This document shows positions 9,535 through 21,330 of a DNA stretch of 64,000 bases, piece by piece. Location: assembly GCF_003130205.1 (NCBI RefSeq), contig NZ_NRDF01000007.1, positions 53,374 through 117,373 on the forward strand, read 5' to 3'. Under the pieces are notes generated by a model that saw only the letters and a program-made list of their open reading frames with translations, did no database searches and had not been told where the DNA came from. The DNA comes from Aggregatibacter actinomycetemcomitans (GTDB lineage Bacteria > Pseudomonadota > Gammaproteobacteria > Enterobacterales > Pasteurellaceae). Position 1 is the stretch's first letter, and every line of letters starts with the position of its first letter. The translations under genes and the position numbers were made by a program.

Positions 9535-10524
9535 ATGACGAAGAATCATGTTCGGAGTTTCAAAACCTATATTCGAGATGAAATTATTAAAAAAGGTGGC
9601 TGGGTTAATGCACACGCGCATGCTGACCGCGCTTTTACCATGACTCCGGAAAAAATCGGGATTTATCACAGCAGTAATTTGCAGCAAAAGTGGGACTTGG
9701 TGGATGAGGTAAAACGTACCTCATCCGTGGATGATTATTACGCCCGTTTTTGTCAATCCATCGAATTGATGATTTCCCAAGGGGTCACCGCGTTCGGTAC
9801 CTTTGTGGATATTGACCCGGTGTGCGAAGATCGCGCCATTATCGCCGCCCACAAAGCGCGCGAAGTGTATAAAAATGACATTATTCTGAAATTCGCCAAC
9901 CAAACGTTGAAAGGCGTCATTGAACCGACGGCGCGCAAGTGGTTCGACATCGGTTCGGAAATGGTGGATATGATCGGCGGCTTGCCTTATCGTGACGAAT
10001 TGGATTACGCGCGCGGTTTGGACGCCATGGATATTTTGTTGGATAAAGCCAAGTCCCTAGGCATTATGTGCCATGTGCACGTGGATCAATTCAATTCGCC
10101 ACAGGAAAAAGAAACGGAACAATTGTGCGATAAAGCCATTGAGCATGGTATGCAAGGCCGGGTGGTGGCGATTCACGGTATTTCTATCGGCTCGCATTCC
10201 AAAGAATATCGCTATCGTTTATATGAAAAAATGCGTCAGGCGCAAATGATGATGATTGCCTGCCCGATGGCATGGATTGACAGTAACCGAAAAGAAGAAC
10301 TGATGCCATTCCATAATGCGCTCACGCCGGCGGATGAAATGATCCCGGAAGGCATTACGGTTGCTATCGGCACCGACAATATCTGTGATTACATGGTGCC
10401 TTTATGCGAAGGCGATATGTGGCAGGAGTTGAGTCTGCTGGCGGCCGGTTGCCGCTTCCTGGATTTGGATGCCATGGTGAATATTGCCAGCATCAACGGG
10501 CGTAAAGTGTTGGGCATTGATTAG
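9535..10524 (+). CDS. Cytosine-deaminase-like amidohydrolase
   Basis: This 329-aa metal-dependent hydrolase is related to CodA-type cytosine/isocytosine deaminases. The expected ligands are present: H27 and H29 in NAHAHAD, H182 in HVHVDQ, H214 in AIHGISIGSH and D281 in IGTDN. The substrate is not known. The protein starts only about 20 residues before the HxH motif and stops soon after the barrel ends, so it lacks most of the small beta-sandwich domain that CodA builds from both termini. ATG 9535 is preceded by GGAG; the upstream ATG 9421 is not supported. Confidence 0.75.
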   Translation: MTKNHVRSFKTYIRDEIIKKGGWVNAHAHADRAFTMTPEKIGIYHSSNLQQKWDLVDEVKRTSSVDDYYARFCQSIELMISQGVTAFGTFVDIDPVCEDRAIIAAHKAREVYKNDIILKFANQTLKGVIEPTARKWFDIGSEMVDMIGGLPYRDELDYARGLDAMDILLDKAKSLGIMCHVHVDQFNSPQEKETEQLCDKAIEHGMQGRVVAIHGISIGSHSKEYRYRLYEKMRQAQMMMIACPMAWIDSNRKEELMPFHNALTPADEMIPEGITVAIGTDNICDYMVPLCEGDMWQELSLLAAGCRFLDLDAMVNIASINGRKVLGID

Positions 10525-10530
10525 AAGGGA

Positions 10531-10558
10531 AAATACCGAGTTTAGTACTCGGTATTTT
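10531..10558. terminator. Bidirectional terminator (amidohydrolase / mazG)
   Basis: A perfect 11-bp stem AAATACCGAGT / ACTCGGTATTT with a 5-base loop lies 6 bases after the amidohydrolase stop. It is A-rich then T-rich and so can serve the convergent mazG as well. Confidence 0.85.
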
Positions 10559-10620
10559 CGATTAATGCAGCAAAAGTGCAGTATTTTTTCCATGTTTTTA
10601 AAGGAAAAGTGCGGTGGGTT

Positions 10621-11415
10621 TTAGCGGTGTTTTTCTTCCCGCTTCACTTCATCCCACAATACATCCATTTCGACCAGTGAAGCCTCTTCCAAACGGCGGT
10701 TTTGTTGTTTTAACTTTTCTTCTACCCGACGGAAGCGTTGTTCAAATTTTTGGTTCGCTTTGCGCAGGCTTTCTTCCGCCTGACATTTCAAATGACGGCT
10801 TAAGTTGACGGTGGCAAACAGCAAATCGCCCATTTCTTCTTCAATTTTCTGTTGATCCTGCGGGGAACGTGTAATTTCCTGTTTCACTTCCTGCAATTCT
10901 TCCTCCACTTTGGCAAAAACCGGTGCGATAGATTTCCAATCAAACCCGACTTTAGCACAGCGTTTTTGCAATTTTTCTGCACGCATTAAGGCGGGAAAGG
11001 CATGCGGAATGTTATCCAAAATGGAGGTGTGACCTTGATTTTGATGTTCCTGCGCTTTCATGGCATTCCAATTCTGCAAGGCTTCCTGCTCGTTATTGGC
11101 GTGTTTGTCGCCAAACACATGGGGATGACGGCGCACGATTTTTTCCGCGACGTCTTGTACCACTTGATCAAAAGTAAACTTTTTTTCTTCTGCTGCCAAT
11201 TGGCTGAGGAAAACCACTTGTAAAAGCAAATCGCCCAATTCTTCCTTAAGATTTTCCACATTATTTTGCTCAATGGCTTCAATGACTTCGTAGGCTTCTT
11301 CTTTCAGGCACGGAATCATGGATTGGTAGGTTTGTTTAACGTCCCATGGGCAACCGTGTTCGGGATCACGCAGTTGGGCGATGAGTTGGGTAAAATCATG
11401 AATGGAATAGGTCAT
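10621..11415 (-). CDS. mazG: Nucleoside triphosphate pyrophosphohydrolase MazG
   Basis: MazG hydrolyses (d)NTPs to NMPs and pyrophosphate and in E. coli also lowers ppGpp. The 264-aa protein (E. coli 263) has two tandem MazG domains; the first shows the metal-binding [11 protein letters not shown] and [12 protein letters not shown] motifs, and the second repeats them as [12 protein letters not shown]. The start [12 protein letters not shown] at 11415 matches the family; the longer frame to 11487 adds an unsupported N-terminus. It is transcribed divergently from uspA. Confidence 0.92.
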   Translation of the reverse strand: MTYSIHDFTQLIAQLRDPEHGCPWDVKQTYQSMIPCLKEEAYEVIEAIEQNNVENLKEELGDLLLQVVFLSQLAAEEKKFTFDQVVQDVAEKIVRRHPHVFGDKHANNEQEALQNWNAMKAQEHQNQGHTSILDNIPHAFPALMRAEKLQKRCAKVGFDWKSIAPVFAKVEEELQEVKQEITRSPQDQQKIEEEMGDLLFATVNLSRHLKCQAEESLRKANQKFEQRFRRVEEKLKQQNRRLEEASLVEMDVLWDEVKREEKHR

Positions 11416-11510
11416 TTTATGCTCAAAATCCGTTAAAAAAGGGATCTTGATCCTAACACAAAAGGCATTTGGGATCATTTTCTTCATTGTAAATGAAAGT
11501 TTTTCTCAAA

Positions 11511-11526
11511 ATGTGATCCAGCACAT
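11511..11526. promoter_or_regulatory. Dyad in the mazG-uspA intergenic region
   Basis: ATGTG-N6-CACAT forms a perfect 5-bp dyad about 70 bases before uspA. It resembles a CRP site, but the spacing between half-sites is two bases too short, so the binding factor is unknown. Confidence 0.3.
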
Positions 11527-11596
11527 ATTTTTTTTTGTATCCCGGTGCTACTATACAACTAAAGTAAATTAATCCTGATCGGGTAAGGAGTTGATT

Positions 11597-12022
11597 ATGT
11601 ACAAACATGTGTTAGTTGCGGTTGATCTTTCAGAAGAAAGTGCGTTCTTGTTGAAAAAAGCGGTCGGCGTGGCAAAACGTTATGATGCGAAGTTATCCAT
11701 TATTCATGTGGATGTTAACTTCTCGGATCTTTACACGGGGCTGATTGACGTGAATATGGTATCAATGCAGGATCGCATTTCCAGCGAAACCCAACAGGCG
11801 CTGATCCAACTCGCCGAAAAAGCGGGCTACCCGATCACCGAAAAACTCAGTGGTAGTGGGGATTTAGGGCAAGTGTTAGCCGATGCCATCGACAAATATG
11901 ATGTGGATTTACTTGTCACCGGCCACCACCAAGACTTTTGGAGTAAATTGATGTCATCCACCCGTCAGGTGATGAATTCAATTACTGTTGATATGCTTGT
12001 TGTTCCTCTTCGTGATGAATAA
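11597..12022 (+). CDS. uspA: Universal stress protein A
   Basis: UspA is a small cytoplasmic protein induced by growth arrest and many stresses. The 141-aa protein begins [15 protein letters not shown] and has the typical alpha/beta fold with [19 protein letters not shown] near the C-terminus; this segment differs from the ATP-binding G-x2-G-x9-G of other Usp families, as expected for UspA. ATG 11597 follows AAGGAG; a TTG two codons upstream is less likely. It is a single-gene unit with a terminator. Confidence 0.93.
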   Translation: MYKHVLVAVDLSEESAFLLKKAVGVAKRYDAKLSIIHVDVNFSDLYTGLIDVNMVSMQDRISSETQQALIQLAEKAGYPITEKLSGSGDLGQVLADAIDKYDVDLLVTGHHQDFWSKLMSSTRQVMNSITVDMLVVPLRDE

Positions 12023-12052
12023 AACAAGTAGTAAATAAGCTGTCCAAAAACT

Positions 12053-12093
12053 AACCGCACTTTCATGATTTCTGAATGTGAGTGCGGTTTTTT
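12053..12093 (+). terminator. Uptake-signal-pair terminator after uspA
   Basis: Two inverted copies of the uptake signal (AACCGCACT ... AGTGCGGTT) form the stem and are followed by a run of T. It lies 30 bases after the uspA stop. Confidence 0.8.
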
Positions 12094-12221
12094 CATCTTG
12101 TCGGAAAAATAAAGCATTATAGCTAAAAAGGTTTTTTATAAATGGGAAAAGTGTGTAACAATACACGGCTACCCGATTACCTTTTAATTCTAAAGATATT
12201 TTAAGAAAGCAAGGCTTGTAA

Positions 12222-14846
12222 ATGAAGACAACAGCACAAATCCGACAATCGTATCTTGATTTTTTCCATAGCAAGGGGCATCAAGTTGTAGCAAGTAGTT
12301 CTTTGGTTCCGGAAAATGACCCGACATTACTGTTTACCAATGCGGGAATGAACCAATTTAAAAATGTTTTTTTAGGTTTGGAAAAACGCCCTTATAGCCG
12401 TGCCACTACCGCCCAACGTTGTGTGCGTGCCGGGGGAAAACATAATGATTTAGAAAATGTCGGTTACACAGCCCGACATCATACGTTCTTTGAAATGCTC
12501 GGAAACTTCAGTTTTGGGGATTATTTTAAACACGACGCGATCCACTTCGGTTGGGAATTCTTAACTTCCCCGCAATGGTTGGGATTACCGAAAGAAAGAT
12601 TATGGGTTACCGTATACGAAACCGATGAAGAAGCCTATAAAATTTGGCATGATGAAATCGGCATTGCGGCAGAACGCATTATTCGCATTGGCGATAACAA
12701 AGGCGCACCTTATGCTTCCGATAACTTCTGGCAAATGGGCGATACCGGTCCTTGCGGTCCTTGTACCGAAATTTTCTATGATCATGGCGACCATATTTGG
12801 GGCGGACCGCCGGGATCGCCGGAAGAAGACGGAGATCGTTACATTGAAATCTGGAATATCGTGTTTATGCAATTTAATCGCCACGCTGACGGCACGATGG
12901 AAAAATTGCCGAAACCGTCTGTGGATACAGGCATGGGTTTGGAGCGAATCAGTGCAGTGTTGCAACATGTGAATTCCAACTACGATATTGATATTTTCCA
13001 AAAATTAATTGCTAAAACGGCAGAATTAACCGGTGAAAAAGATTTAACCAATAAGTCGTTACGTGTGATTGCCGACCACATTCGTTCTTGCGCCTATTTA
13101 ATCGTAGACGGTGTGATGCCTTCCAACGAAGGACGTGGCTATGTGTTACGTCGTATTATTCGCCGCGCAGTGCGTCACGGGCATTTATTGGGCGCCACCG
13201 AAGCGTTTTTCTATAAGCTCGTGCCGACCTTAATTGAAGTGATGGCGCAGGCGGGCGAGGAAGTGAAAAAACACCAAGCCACCGTGGAAAAATTGCTGCG
13301 TTTGGAAGAAGAACAATTTGCGCGCACGCTGGAACGTGGTTTGACCTTATTGGATGAGGCTTTAGCCGAAGTGAAAGACAAGGTATTATCCGGCGAAGTG
13401 GCGTTCAAGTTATATGATACTTACGGTTTCCCGCTGGATTTAACCGCCGATGTTTGTCGTGAACGCGGTATTACCATTGACGAAGCGGGATTTGAGCGCG
13501 AAATGGAAAATCAACGTTTGCGCGCACAATCCGCCAGCCAATTCGGTATGGATTATAACAATGTTATTCGTGTTGACGGCACAACCCGTTTTGAAGGCTA
13601 TACCGAATCGGAAACGCTGGCAAAAGTGACCGCACTTTTCCATGACGGTAAGCCGGTGGATGCCATTCACGCCGGTCAAAGTGCGGTGGTGATTTTAGAT
13701 AATACGCCGTTTTATGCGGAATCCGGTGGTCAAATCGGAGACATCGGGCGCTTAGAAGGCAATGGTTTTAATTTTGACGTAAAAGACACCCAAAAATATG
13801 GTCAGGTATTCGGTCATATCGGTGAACTTACCCAAGGTAGTTTATCCGTCGGGCAATCGGTGAATGCAGTGGTTGATGATGTTCGCCGTCAACGCATTTC
13901 ATTAAATCACTCTGCAACCCATTTGTTGCACGCCGCGTTACGTCAGGTCTTAGGCGAACACGTCGCTCAGAAAGGATCGCTTGTTTCTGATGCGTTATTG
14001 CGTTTTGACTTTGCTCAACATGAACCTATCAGTAAAGCGCAATTAGCCGAAGTAGAACGCATAGTTAATCAGCAAGTTCGAGCGAATAACCCGATTCAAA
14101 CGGATATTATGGAGCTGGAAGCTGCCAAAGCGAAAGGTGCGATGGCGTTGTTCGGCGAGAAATATTCCGATCAGGTGCGCGTACTGACCATGGGGGATTT
14201 CTCCATTGAATTATGTGGTGGTATCCATGCGAAGCGTACCGGTGACATCGGGCTATTTAAAATAATAACGGAAACGGCAGTGGCGGCAGGTATTCGTCGT
14301 ATTGAAGCGATTACCGGCGAAACTGCAATCGAATGGTTACAAAACCAACAATCTTTATTAAATCAAAGCGCCGAATTACTGAAATCGGATGTCAATTCCA
14401 TTACGGATAAGATTTCTCTGTTGCAAGATAAATTTAAGAAAGTGGAAAAAGAGCTACAAACATTAAAAGAAAAAGCTGCGCTGCAAGCCGGTAACGACCT
14501 GGCACAAAGTGCGGTGAAAATTAATGGTGTTTCTGTCATTGCGCAGCAACTTGATAGTATTGAAGCGAAGTCTTTACGTTCAATGGTTGATAGCTTGAAA
14601 AATCAATTAGGTTCGGCGGTGATTGTATTTGCTTCCGTAGTAGATGAAAAGGTTAATCTTATTGTAGGGGTAACTCAGGATCTGACAGGAAAAGTAAAAG
14701 CCGGCGAATTAGTGAATTTGATGGCTCAACAAGTTGGTGGTAAAGGCGGTGGTCGTCCTGATATGGCCATGGCTGGCGGTGCTCAGCCGGAAAATGTAAA
14801 CAAAGCGTTATCGGTTTGCTCCGATTGGTTGAAAGCGAATTTATAG
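12222..14846 (+). CDS. alaS: Alanyl-tRNA synthetase
   Basis: AlaRS charges tRNA-Ala and edits mischarged Ser and Gly. The 874-aa protein is full length (E. coli 876). It shows the class II core at the N-terminus ([21 protein letters not shown], and the GMGLERI motif 3), the editing domain with [11 protein letters not shown] and [11 protein letters not shown] zinc ligands, and the C-Ala domain ending in the glycine-rich [15 protein letters not shown]. csrA lies 122 bases downstream in the same order as in E. coli. Confidence 0.97.
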   Translation: MKTTAQIRQSYLDFFHSKGHQVVASSSLVPENDPTLLFTNAGMNQFKNVFLGLEKRPYSRATTAQRCVRAGGKHNDLENVGYTARHHTFFEMLGNFSFGDYFKHDAIHFGWEFLTSPQWLGLPKERLWVTVYETDEEAYKIWHDEIGIAAERIIRIGDNKGAPYASDNFWQMGDTGPCGPCTEIFYDHGDHIWGGPPGSPEEDGDRYIEIWNIVFMQFNRHADGTMEKLPKPSVDTGMGLERISAVLQHVNSNYDIDIFQKLIAKTAELTGEKDLTNKSLRVIADHIRSCAYLIVDGVMPSNEGRGYVLRRIIRRAVRHGHLLGATEAFFYKLVPTLIEVMAQAGEEVKKHQATVEKLLRLEEEQFARTLERGLTLLDEALAEVKDKVLSGEVAFKLYDTYGFPLDLTADVCRERGITIDEAGFEREMENQRLRAQSASQFGMDYNNVIRVDGTTRFEGYTESETLAKVTALFHDGKPVDAIHAGQSAVVILDNTPFYAESGGQIGDIGRLEGNGFNFDVKDTQKYGQVFGHIGELTQGSLSVGQSVNAVVDDVRRQRISLNHSATHLLHAALRQVLGEHVAQKGSLVSDALLRFDFAQHEPISKAQLAEVERIVNQQVRANNPIQTDIMELEAAKAKGAMALFGEKYSDQVRVLTMGDFSIELCGGIHAKRTGDIGLFKIITETAVAAGIRRIEAITGETAIEWLQNQQSLLNQSAELLKSDVNSITDKISLLQDKFKKVEKELQTLKEKAALQAGNDLAQSAVKINGVSVIAQQLDSIEAKSLRSMVDSLKNQLGSAVIVFASVVDEKVNLIVGVTQDLTGKVKAGELVNLMAQQVGGKGGGRPDMAMAGGAQPENVNKALSVCSDWLKANL

Positions 14847-14968
14847 GCTTTCTTAATCTTAGCGTTCGGTTTTTGTGTTGGTTGTAAATAAAATACCGAA
14901 TCGAATAAAAGTAATGTTTAACGCTTTGTGGGGAAATTATAAACAAACTATAAAGGTGAGGAGTTTAT

Positions 14969-15151
14969 ATGCTGATCTTAACCCGTAAAGTTGGTGAAAG
15001 CTTGCTCATCGGCGATGATGTTTCTATCACGATCCTGAATATACGAGGTAACCAAGTCAAAATCGGTGTGCAGGCGCCGAAGGATGTTTCTATTCATAGA
15101 GAAGAAATTTACCAACGTATTCATCAAGCAAGGGATGAACAGAAAGTGTAG
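14969..15151 (+). CDS. csrA: Carbon storage regulator CsrA
   Basis: CsrA is a dimeric RNA-binding protein that binds GGA motifs in mRNA leaders and changes translation and stability. The 60-aa protein begins [17 protein letters not shown] and keeps the RNA-contact residues in LTRKVGE and VSIHREEI (Arg44). ATG 14969 follows GGTGAGGAG. Its position after alaS is conserved in gammaproteobacteria. Confidence 0.96.
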   Translation: MLILTRKVGESLLIGDDVSITILNIRGNQVKIGVQAPKDVSIHREEIYQRIHQARDEQKV

Positions 15152-15182
15152 CAAATTTTATGATCAATGAAGATGGTGAATT

Positions 15183-16547
15183 ATGACTAAACTGACTTGC
15201 TTTAAGGCTTATGATATCCGTGGTCGCTTAGGTGATGAATTAAACACAGATATTGTTTATCGCATAGGTCGTGCATTCGGGCAATTTTTAAAGCCCAAAA
15301 CAATTGTCGTTGGTGGCGATGTTCGTTTAACGAGCAAAGAACTAAAAAGTGCGGTAACAAATGGATTATTGGATTCCGGTGTTAATGTAATTGATTTAGG
15401 TGAAACGGGGACAGAGGAAGTCTATTTTGCTACATCATTTTTGAAAACTGATGGTGGTATTGAAGTGACCGCAAGTCACAACCCGATGGACTACAACGGC
15501 TTAAAATTAGTGCGTGAGGGGTCACGTCCGATTAGCGCAGATACCGGGTTGGCGGATATTCAACGTCTGGCGGAGGAAAATAATTTCTCGCCGGTGACCA
15601 AACGTGGCGAGTATAAACAACTTTCCGTACTTGGTGATTACGTTGAACACCTCTTATCTTATATTAATCTCGATTCGCTAAAACCGTTGAAGTTAGTGAT
15701 TAACTCAGGTAATGGCGCCGCAGGGCACGTAATTGATGCGATTGAAGCACAATTTAAAGCAAAACGCGTACCTGTCGAGTTCATCAAAGTACATAATAAT
15801 CCGGACGGCACCTTCCCGCACGGTATTCCTAATCCGTTGTTGCACGAAAACCGTCAGGACACCATTGATGCGGTGTTAAAACACAAGGCGGATATGGGCA
15901 TTGCGTTTGATGGCGATTTCGACCGTTGCTTCCTGTTTGATGAACACGCAAACTTCATTGAAGGTTATTACATTGTCGGCTTGCTAGGTCAGGCATTCCT
16001 GCAAAAAAATAAAGGCGCGAAAATTATTTATGACCCGCGCTTAATCCGGAATACGGTGAAATTAGTGGAAGAAAACGGCGGTGAAGCCGTGATGTCGAAA
16101 TCCGGACATTCTTTCATTAAAGAAAAAATGCGCGCCGTCGATGCCATTTACGGTGGTGAAATGAGTGCGCACCACTATTTCCGTGATTTCTTCTATTGCG
16201 ACAGCGGCATGATTCCATGGTTGTTGGTGATGGAATTGGTTTCCGTGACCGGTAAATCCCTGGGTGAACTGGTGAATAATAGTGTGAATACATTCCCGTC
16301 TCCAGGGGAAATTAACAGCAAATTAGTCGATGCGAAAAGCGCCATTGCCCGCGTGCGCGCCGCTTATGAAAAAGACGCGATTCGTGTAGATGAAATTGAC
16401 GGTATTAGCATTGAATATCCGAACTGGCGTTTCAACCTGCGTTCATCAAATACCGAGCCGGTCGTTCGTTTGAACCTGGAAACCCGTGGCGATAAGCAAT
16501 TAATGGCAGAAAAAACAGAAGAAATTCTGGCGTTATTACGTCAATAA
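15183..16547 (+). CDS. manB: Phosphomannomutase (CpsG/ManB type)
   Basis: This phosphohexomutase probably interconverts mannose-6-phosphate and mannose-1-phosphate for GDP-mannose or surface-glycan synthesis. The 454-aa protein has the four alpha-D-phosphohexomutase signatures: the phosphoserine loop [11 protein letters not shown] (Ser98), the metal loop DGDFDRC, the sugar-binding [10 protein letters not shown], and the phosphate-binding [15 protein letters not shown] fits the PMM/PGM group, so phosphoglucomutase activity is possible. galU follows, suggesting a sugar-nucleotide unit although a terminator lies between. Confidence 0.88.
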   Translation: MTKLTCFKAYDIRGRLGDELNTDIVYRIGRAFGQFLKPKTIVVGGDVRLTSKELKSAVTNGLLDSGVNVIDLGETGTEEVYFATSFLKTDGGIEVTASHNPMDYNGLKLVREGSRPISADTGLADIQRLAEENNFSPVTKRGEYKQLSVLGDYVEHLLSYINLDSLKPLKLVINSGNGAAGHVIDAIEAQFKAKRVPVEFIKVHNNPDGTFPHGIPNPLLHENRQDTIDAVLKHKADMGIAFDGDFDRCFLFDEHANFIEGYYIVGLLGQAFLQKNKGAKIIYDPRLIRNTVKLVEENGGEAVMSKSGHSFIKEKMRAVDAIYGGEMSAHHYFRDFFYCDSGMIPWLLVMELVSVTGKSLGELVNNSVNTFPSPGEINSKLVDAKSAIARVRAAYEKDAIRVDEIDGISIEYPNWRFNLRSSNTEPVVRLNLETRGDKQLMAEKTEEILALLRQ

Positions 16548-16562
16548 AACGCATTGAAAACT

Positions 16563-16602
16563 AACCGCACTTTTCTTTGCCAGAAAAGTGCGGTCATTTT
16601 TA
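16563..16602 (+). terminator. Uptake-signal-pair terminator between manB and galU
   Basis: ACCGCACTTTTCT and AGAAAAGTGCGGT form a 13-bp stem with a 6-base loop, followed by CATTTTTA. The galU Shine-Dalgarno begins soon after, so galU probably has its own promoter or relies on read-through. Confidence 0.75.
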
Positions 16603-16622
16603 TCTAACAGAAGGAAAACTAA

Positions 16623-17510
16623 ATGAAAGCGATTATTCCTGTTGCAGGCTTAGGTACACGTATGTTACCTGCTACTAAAGCCATTCCGAAAGAAATGTTA
16701 ACTTTAGTGGATAAACCGCTAATTCAATATGTGGTAAACGAATGTGTGGCCGCCGGTATTAAAGAAATCGTCCTGGTGACCCATTCTTCAAAAAATGCCA
16801 TCGAAAACCACTTTGATACGTCCTTCGAATTGGAAACGATGCTGGAAAAACGTGTAAAACGCCAATTATTGGAAGAAGTGCGTTCCATCGTGCCGAAAAA
16901 TGTCACCATCATGCACGTTCGCCAAGGCAATGCGAAAGGGCTTGGGCACGCCGTATTGTGTGGTCGTCCGCTGGTGGGTAACGAACCTTTTGCCGTGGTA
17001 TTGCCAGATGTGTTGCTGGCAGAATTTTCTGCTAATCAGAAAAAAGAAAATCTGGCGTTAATGTTAAAACGCTTTAAACAAACTCAAGCCAGTCAAATTA
17101 TGGTGAGCCCTGTTAGACCTGAAGAAGTCAGTAGTTACGGTATCGCAGACTGTGGCGGTGTGGAAATTCCTCCGGGAGAAAGTGCTAAAATTGATAGTAT
17201 CGTTGAGAAACCAAGTGTGGATGAAGCGCCGTCTAATTTGGCGGTTGTGGGGCGTTATGTATTCTCGGCAGCCATTTGGGATATATTAGAAAAAACCCCG
17301 GTTGGCGTAGGTGATGAAATCCAGTTAACTGACGCCATTGATATGCTGATTGATAAAGAAACCGTCGAAGCCTTCCACATGACCGGCATTTCTTACGACT
17401 GCGGCGATAAAATCGGTTATATGAAAGCCTTTGTGGAGTACGGACTGCACCATAATAAACTTGCCGGTGAATTTAAAGCGTACCTCAAAGATTTGGTGAA
17501 AACCTTTTAA
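16623..17510 (+). CDS. galU: UTP-glucose-1-phosphate uridylyltransferase
   Basis: GalU makes UDP-glucose from UTP and glucose-1-phosphate for LPS and capsule sugars and the Leloir pathway. The 295-aa protein has the nucleotide-binding [18 protein letters not shown] at its N-terminus, VLPDVLL in the middle and IVEKP, all typical of bacterial GalU. ATG 16623 is preceded by GAAGGA. Confidence 0.95.
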   Translation: MKAIIPVAGLGTRMLPATKAIPKEMLTLVDKPLIQYVVNECVAAGIKEIVLVTHSSKNAIENHFDTSFELETMLEKRVKRQLLEEVRSIVPKNVTIMHVRQGNAKGLGHAVLCGRPLVGNEPFAVVLPDVLLAEFSANQKKENLALMLKRFKQTQASQIMVSPVRPEEVSSYGIADCGGVEIPPGESAKIDSIVEKPSVDEAPSNLAVVGRYVFSAAIWDILEKTPVGVGDEIQLTDAIDMLIDKETVEAFHMTGISYDCGDKIGYMKAFVEYGLHHNKLAGEFKAYLKDLVKTF

Positions 17511-17525
17511 TTTTGGTTTCATACA

Positions 17526-17556
17526 GGAAAGGCATCAAACGGTGCCTTTCTTTTTG
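17526..17556 (+). terminator. Terminator after galU
   Basis: GGAAAGGCA ... TGCCTTTCTTTTT forms a G+C-containing stem with an 8-base loop and a T run, 15 bases after the galU stop. Confidence 0.85.
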
Positions 17557-17570
17557 TCTGTTTGCGAGAT

Positions 17571-17626
17571 GGAAATCTAGCAGTCTTCACGGCTAGATTG
17601 TTATTATCCTTATTTTTTATTAGAAT
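17571..17626 (+). promoter_or_regulatory. metJ promoter with tandem MetJ-box-like octamers
   Basis: A promoter TTGTTA (17598-17603), 17-base spacer, TAGAAT (17621-17626) precedes metJ. Four consecutive octamers overlap its -35: GGAAATCT, AGCAGTCT, TCACGGCT and AGATTGTT (17571-17602). They match the MetJ consensus AGACGTCT at 5, 6, 5 and 4 of 8 positions. An 8-bp dyad AATCTAGC / GCTAGATT spans the same bases. This fits autorepression by MetJ, as known in enterobacteria. Confidence 0.5.
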
Positions 17627-17663
17627 ATTGCATCAAACAATAAGGTTATTTCAGGAATCAACT

Positions 17664-17981
17664 ATGGCGGATTGGAACGGACAATATATTAGTCCTTATG
17701 CGGAGCATGGAAAAAAAAGCGAACAAGTTAAAAAAATCACGGTATCCATTCCGATTAAAGTGCTTGAAATTCTGACTAACGAGCGCACCCGCCGCCAAAT
17801 TCGTAATCTACGCCATGCCACCAACAGCGAACTGCTGTGTGAAGCGTTTTTACACGCTTTTACCGGGCAACCTTTGCCGACGGACGAAGATTTGCTGAAA
17901 GAACGCAGTGACGAAATCCCGGAAGAAGCAAAAGTCATCATGCGCGAACTGGGAATTGACCCGGATAATTGGGAATATTAA
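17664..17981 (+). CDS. metJ: Methionine repressor MetJ
   Basis: MetJ is a ribbon-helix-helix repressor that binds S-adenosylmethionine and shuts off methionine biosynthesis genes. The 105-aa protein has exactly the family length. It contains the DNA-binding strand [15 protein letters not shown] and the SAM-contacting helices with [29 protein letters not shown] 17664 is used; the upstream frame from 17562 runs through the promoter. Confidence 0.96.
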   Translation: MADWNGQYISPYAEHGKKSEQVKKITVSIPIKVLEILTNERTRRQIRNLRHATNSELLCEAFLHAFTGQPLPTDEDLLKERSDEIPEEAKVIMRELGIDPDNWEY

Positions 17982-18017
17982 TTTCGCATTTTTCATTTTG
18001 TCATCTGCTTTTCTGTT

Positions 18018-18056
18018 ATGATAGAGCAAATTATTTTTACCCAATTGCTCTATCAT
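18018..18056. repeat. 12-bp dyad covering the rsmE promoter and start codon
   Basis: ATGATAGAGCAA (18018-18029) and its exact reverse complement (18045-18056) flank a 15-base AT-rich loop. The left arm overlaps an extended -10 (TGTTATGAT, 18013-18021) and the right arm contains the first two bases of the rsmE ATG. It may be an operator, or in read-through RNA a hairpin that hides the start codon. Confidence 0.6.
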
Positions 18057-18789
18057 GCGAATACCTCGAATTTACCACCCAACCCCGCTTAATCAGCACA
18101 CCTCCTGCGCGCTTTCGGAAGATGGTGCCAATCATGTCGGCCGTGTTTTGCGTATGCACGCAGGCGATCAGCTTGAACTTTTCGATGGGAGCAACCATAT
18201 ATATCAAGCCGTCATTACAGCCGTCACGAAAAAATCCGTTGAAGTGGATATTCTAAACCGCCAATTTGACGATCGCGAAAGTCCCTTAGCCATCCATTTA
18301 GGGCAAGTAATTTCCCGTGGCGAACGCATGGAATTTACCATTCAGAAGTCCGTTGAGTTGGGTGTTAATGTGATTACGCCTTTATGGTCGGAACGCTGCG
18401 GTGTGAAATTAGACGGTGAACGAATGGAGAAAAAAATTCAGCAATGGCAGAAAATCGCCATTGCCGCCTGTGAACAATGCGGACGCAATAAAATTCCGGA
18501 AATTCGTCCGTTAATGAAATTACAACAATGGTGCGCGGAGCCTGATGACGCGCTCAAATTGAATTTACACCCGAGAGCAAACTATTCCATTCGTACCTTG
18601 CCTGCAATCCCGGAGGCAGGTGTGCGTTTATTAATCGGTTCGGAAGGCGGTTTATCGCCACAGGAAATTGCACAGACCGAGCAACAGGGGTTTGTGGACG
18701 TGTTATTGGGAAAACGTGTATTACGCACCGAAACCGCCGCCATGGCAGCAATTACCGCCTTACAGGTGTGTTTCGGTGATTTAGGATAG
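18055..18789 (+). CDS. rsmE: 16S rRNA m3U1498 methyltransferase
   Basis: RsmE methylates N3 of U1498 in 16S rRNA. The 244-aa SPOUT-class protein has an N-terminal PUA-like domain starting [12 protein letters not shown] and the SAM-binding knot with [14 protein letters not shown] and [16 protein letters not shown]. The start codon has no clear Shine-Dalgarno and sits in a dyad. yqgE follows after 14 bases. Confidence 0.94.
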   Translation: MRIPRIYHPTPLNQHTSCALSEDGANHVGRVLRMHAGDQLELFDGSNHIYQAVITAVTKKSVEVDILNRQFDDRESPLAIHLGQVISRGERMEFTIQKSVELGVNVITPLWSERCGVKLDGERMEKKIQQWQKIAIAACEQCGRNKIPEIRPLMKLQQWCAEPDDALKLNLHPRANYSIRTLPAIPEAGVRLLIGSEGGLSPQEIAQTEQQGFVDVLLGKRVLRTETAAMAAITALQVCFGDLG

Positions 18790-18803
18790 AGAAGAACGAA
18801 AAT

Positions 18804-19364
18804 ATGATGGATTTACAAGATCATCTGCTCATTGCTATGCCGAATTTAGATGACAGCTATTTTTATCGAACTGTTATTTATATTTGTGAGCATAACGAAA
18901 AAGGTTCCATGGGATTGGTGTTAAACCAGCCAACGGATTTAAGTATTGCGGAGCTGGGCGCCAAAATGAATTTCATGATGGTCACCCACCGCACTTATAA
19001 CGATAAACTGGTGCTTGCCGGCGGTCCGGTGAATATCGATCGCGGTTTTATTTTGCATACCAATACGAAAGTGTCTTTTGATCACAGTTATCGTGTTAAT
19101 GACAACCTCATGCTCACCACCTCCGCAGATGTGGTGGATACTTTCGGTACGATGTTAGAACCGGAAAAATACCTGGTGACGCTGGGTTGCGCCAGCTGGG
19201 AAGCGAATCAACTCGAACAGGAAATTATGAATAATTCCTGGTTAGTCGTGCCGGCGACGGAACAAATTTTGTTTGATCTGCCCTATGAACAACGTTGGTG
19301 GGCGGCGAATCAATTATTAGGCATTGATTCCCATAATTTTGCCGGTCAGGTGGGACACAGTTAA
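18804..19364 (+). CDS. yqgE: UPF0301 family protein YqgE
   Basis: This 186-aa conserved cytoplasmic protein of unknown function belongs to the YqgE/AlgH family. Family hallmarks include [25 protein letters not shown] and AGGPV. The order rsmE-yqgE-ruvX is common in gammaproteobacteria. Its stop TAA shares its last base with the ruvX ATG, implying coupled translation. Confidence 0.92.
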   Translation: MMDLQDHLLIAMPNLDDSYFYRTVIYICEHNEKGSMGLVLNQPTDLSIAELGAKMNFMMVTHRTYNDKLVLAGGPVNIDRGFILHTNTKVSFDHSYRVNDNLMLTTSADVVDTFGTMLEPEKYLVTLGCASWEANQLEQEIMNNSWLVVPATEQILFDLPYEQRWWAANQLLGIDSHNFAGQVGHS

Positions 19365-19783
19365 TGGGCATCACGGTGCTTGCCTTCGATTTCGGGACGA
19401 AAAGTATCGGTTGTGCCGTCGGGCAAAGCATTACCGGCACCGCGCAATCCTTGCCGGCGTTTAAAGCACAGGACGGCATTCCCAATTGGGACGCCATTGA
19501 GAAATGTATTCGGGAATGGCAACCGGCGCGCATCGTGGTCGGTTTGCCGCTGAATATGGATGGTACGGAACAGCCCTTAACCTTGCGCGCCAAAAAGTTT
19601 GCCAAACGTCTGCACGGGCGCTTCAATTTGCCGGTGGATTTACAGGATGAACGCCTTACCACCACCGAAGCCCGCAGTGAAATTTTTGGTCGTGGCGGCT
19701 ATCGCGCCCTGAATAAAAGCAAAGTGGACGGCATTTCAGCCTGTTTGATTTTAGAAAGCTGGTTTGAGAATTACGCAGGCTGA
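19364..19783 (+). CDS. ruvX: Putative pre-16S rRNA nuclease RuvX/YqgF
   Basis: YqgF is an RNase H-fold nuclease thought to process the 5' end of 16S rRNA; the old name reflects a Holliday-junction resolvase fold. The 139-aa protein shows the first catalytic Asp in [12 protein letters not shown], the middle [21 protein letters not shown], and the last Asp in [13 protein letters not shown]. Confidence 0.93.
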   Translation: MGITVLAFDFGTKSIGCAVGQSITGTAQSLPAFKAQDGIPNWDAIEKCIREWQPARIVVGLPLNMDGTEQPLTLRAKKFAKRLHGRFNLPVDLQDERLTTTEARSEIFGRGGYRALNKSKVDGISACLILESWFENYAG

Positions 19784-19804
19784 ACTGCGTTAAAAAACAC
19801 ATAG

Positions 19805-19853
19805 AAAACCCACCGCACTTTTTATCTTCTAACAAAAAGTGCGGTGGGTTTTT
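19805..19853. terminator. Bidirectional uptake-signal-pair terminator (ruvX / eno)
   Basis: AAAACCCACCGCACTTTTT and its inverted copy ending AAGTGCGGTGGGTTTTT form a long stem of about 18 bp between two convergent genes. A runs on one side and T runs on the other suit both directions. Confidence 0.88.
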
Positions 19854-19878
19854 ACGACGTTTTAATCCGCGCTTATGA

Positions 19879-21222
<1,344 letters not shown>

Positions 21223-21330
21223 TTAGAGCAAGCCCTAAAATGCTTGGTATGATAAAGCTATTTTGCCATTTTGTCTTGTAAAAAATGCACCGAACTTGAT
21301 TTGGATCCAATTTCCGGAACGAAAGTGCGG

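Noticed and set aside
11511..11526. CRP site upstream of uspA
   Set aside because: The half-sites ATGTG and CACAT are good, but the spacer is 6 bases where CRP needs 8 between these bases; kept only as an unassigned dyad.
12600..13001. 133-aa minus-strand frame inside alaS
   Set aside because: It is a shadow of the alaS reading frame; no start signals and no recognisable motifs.
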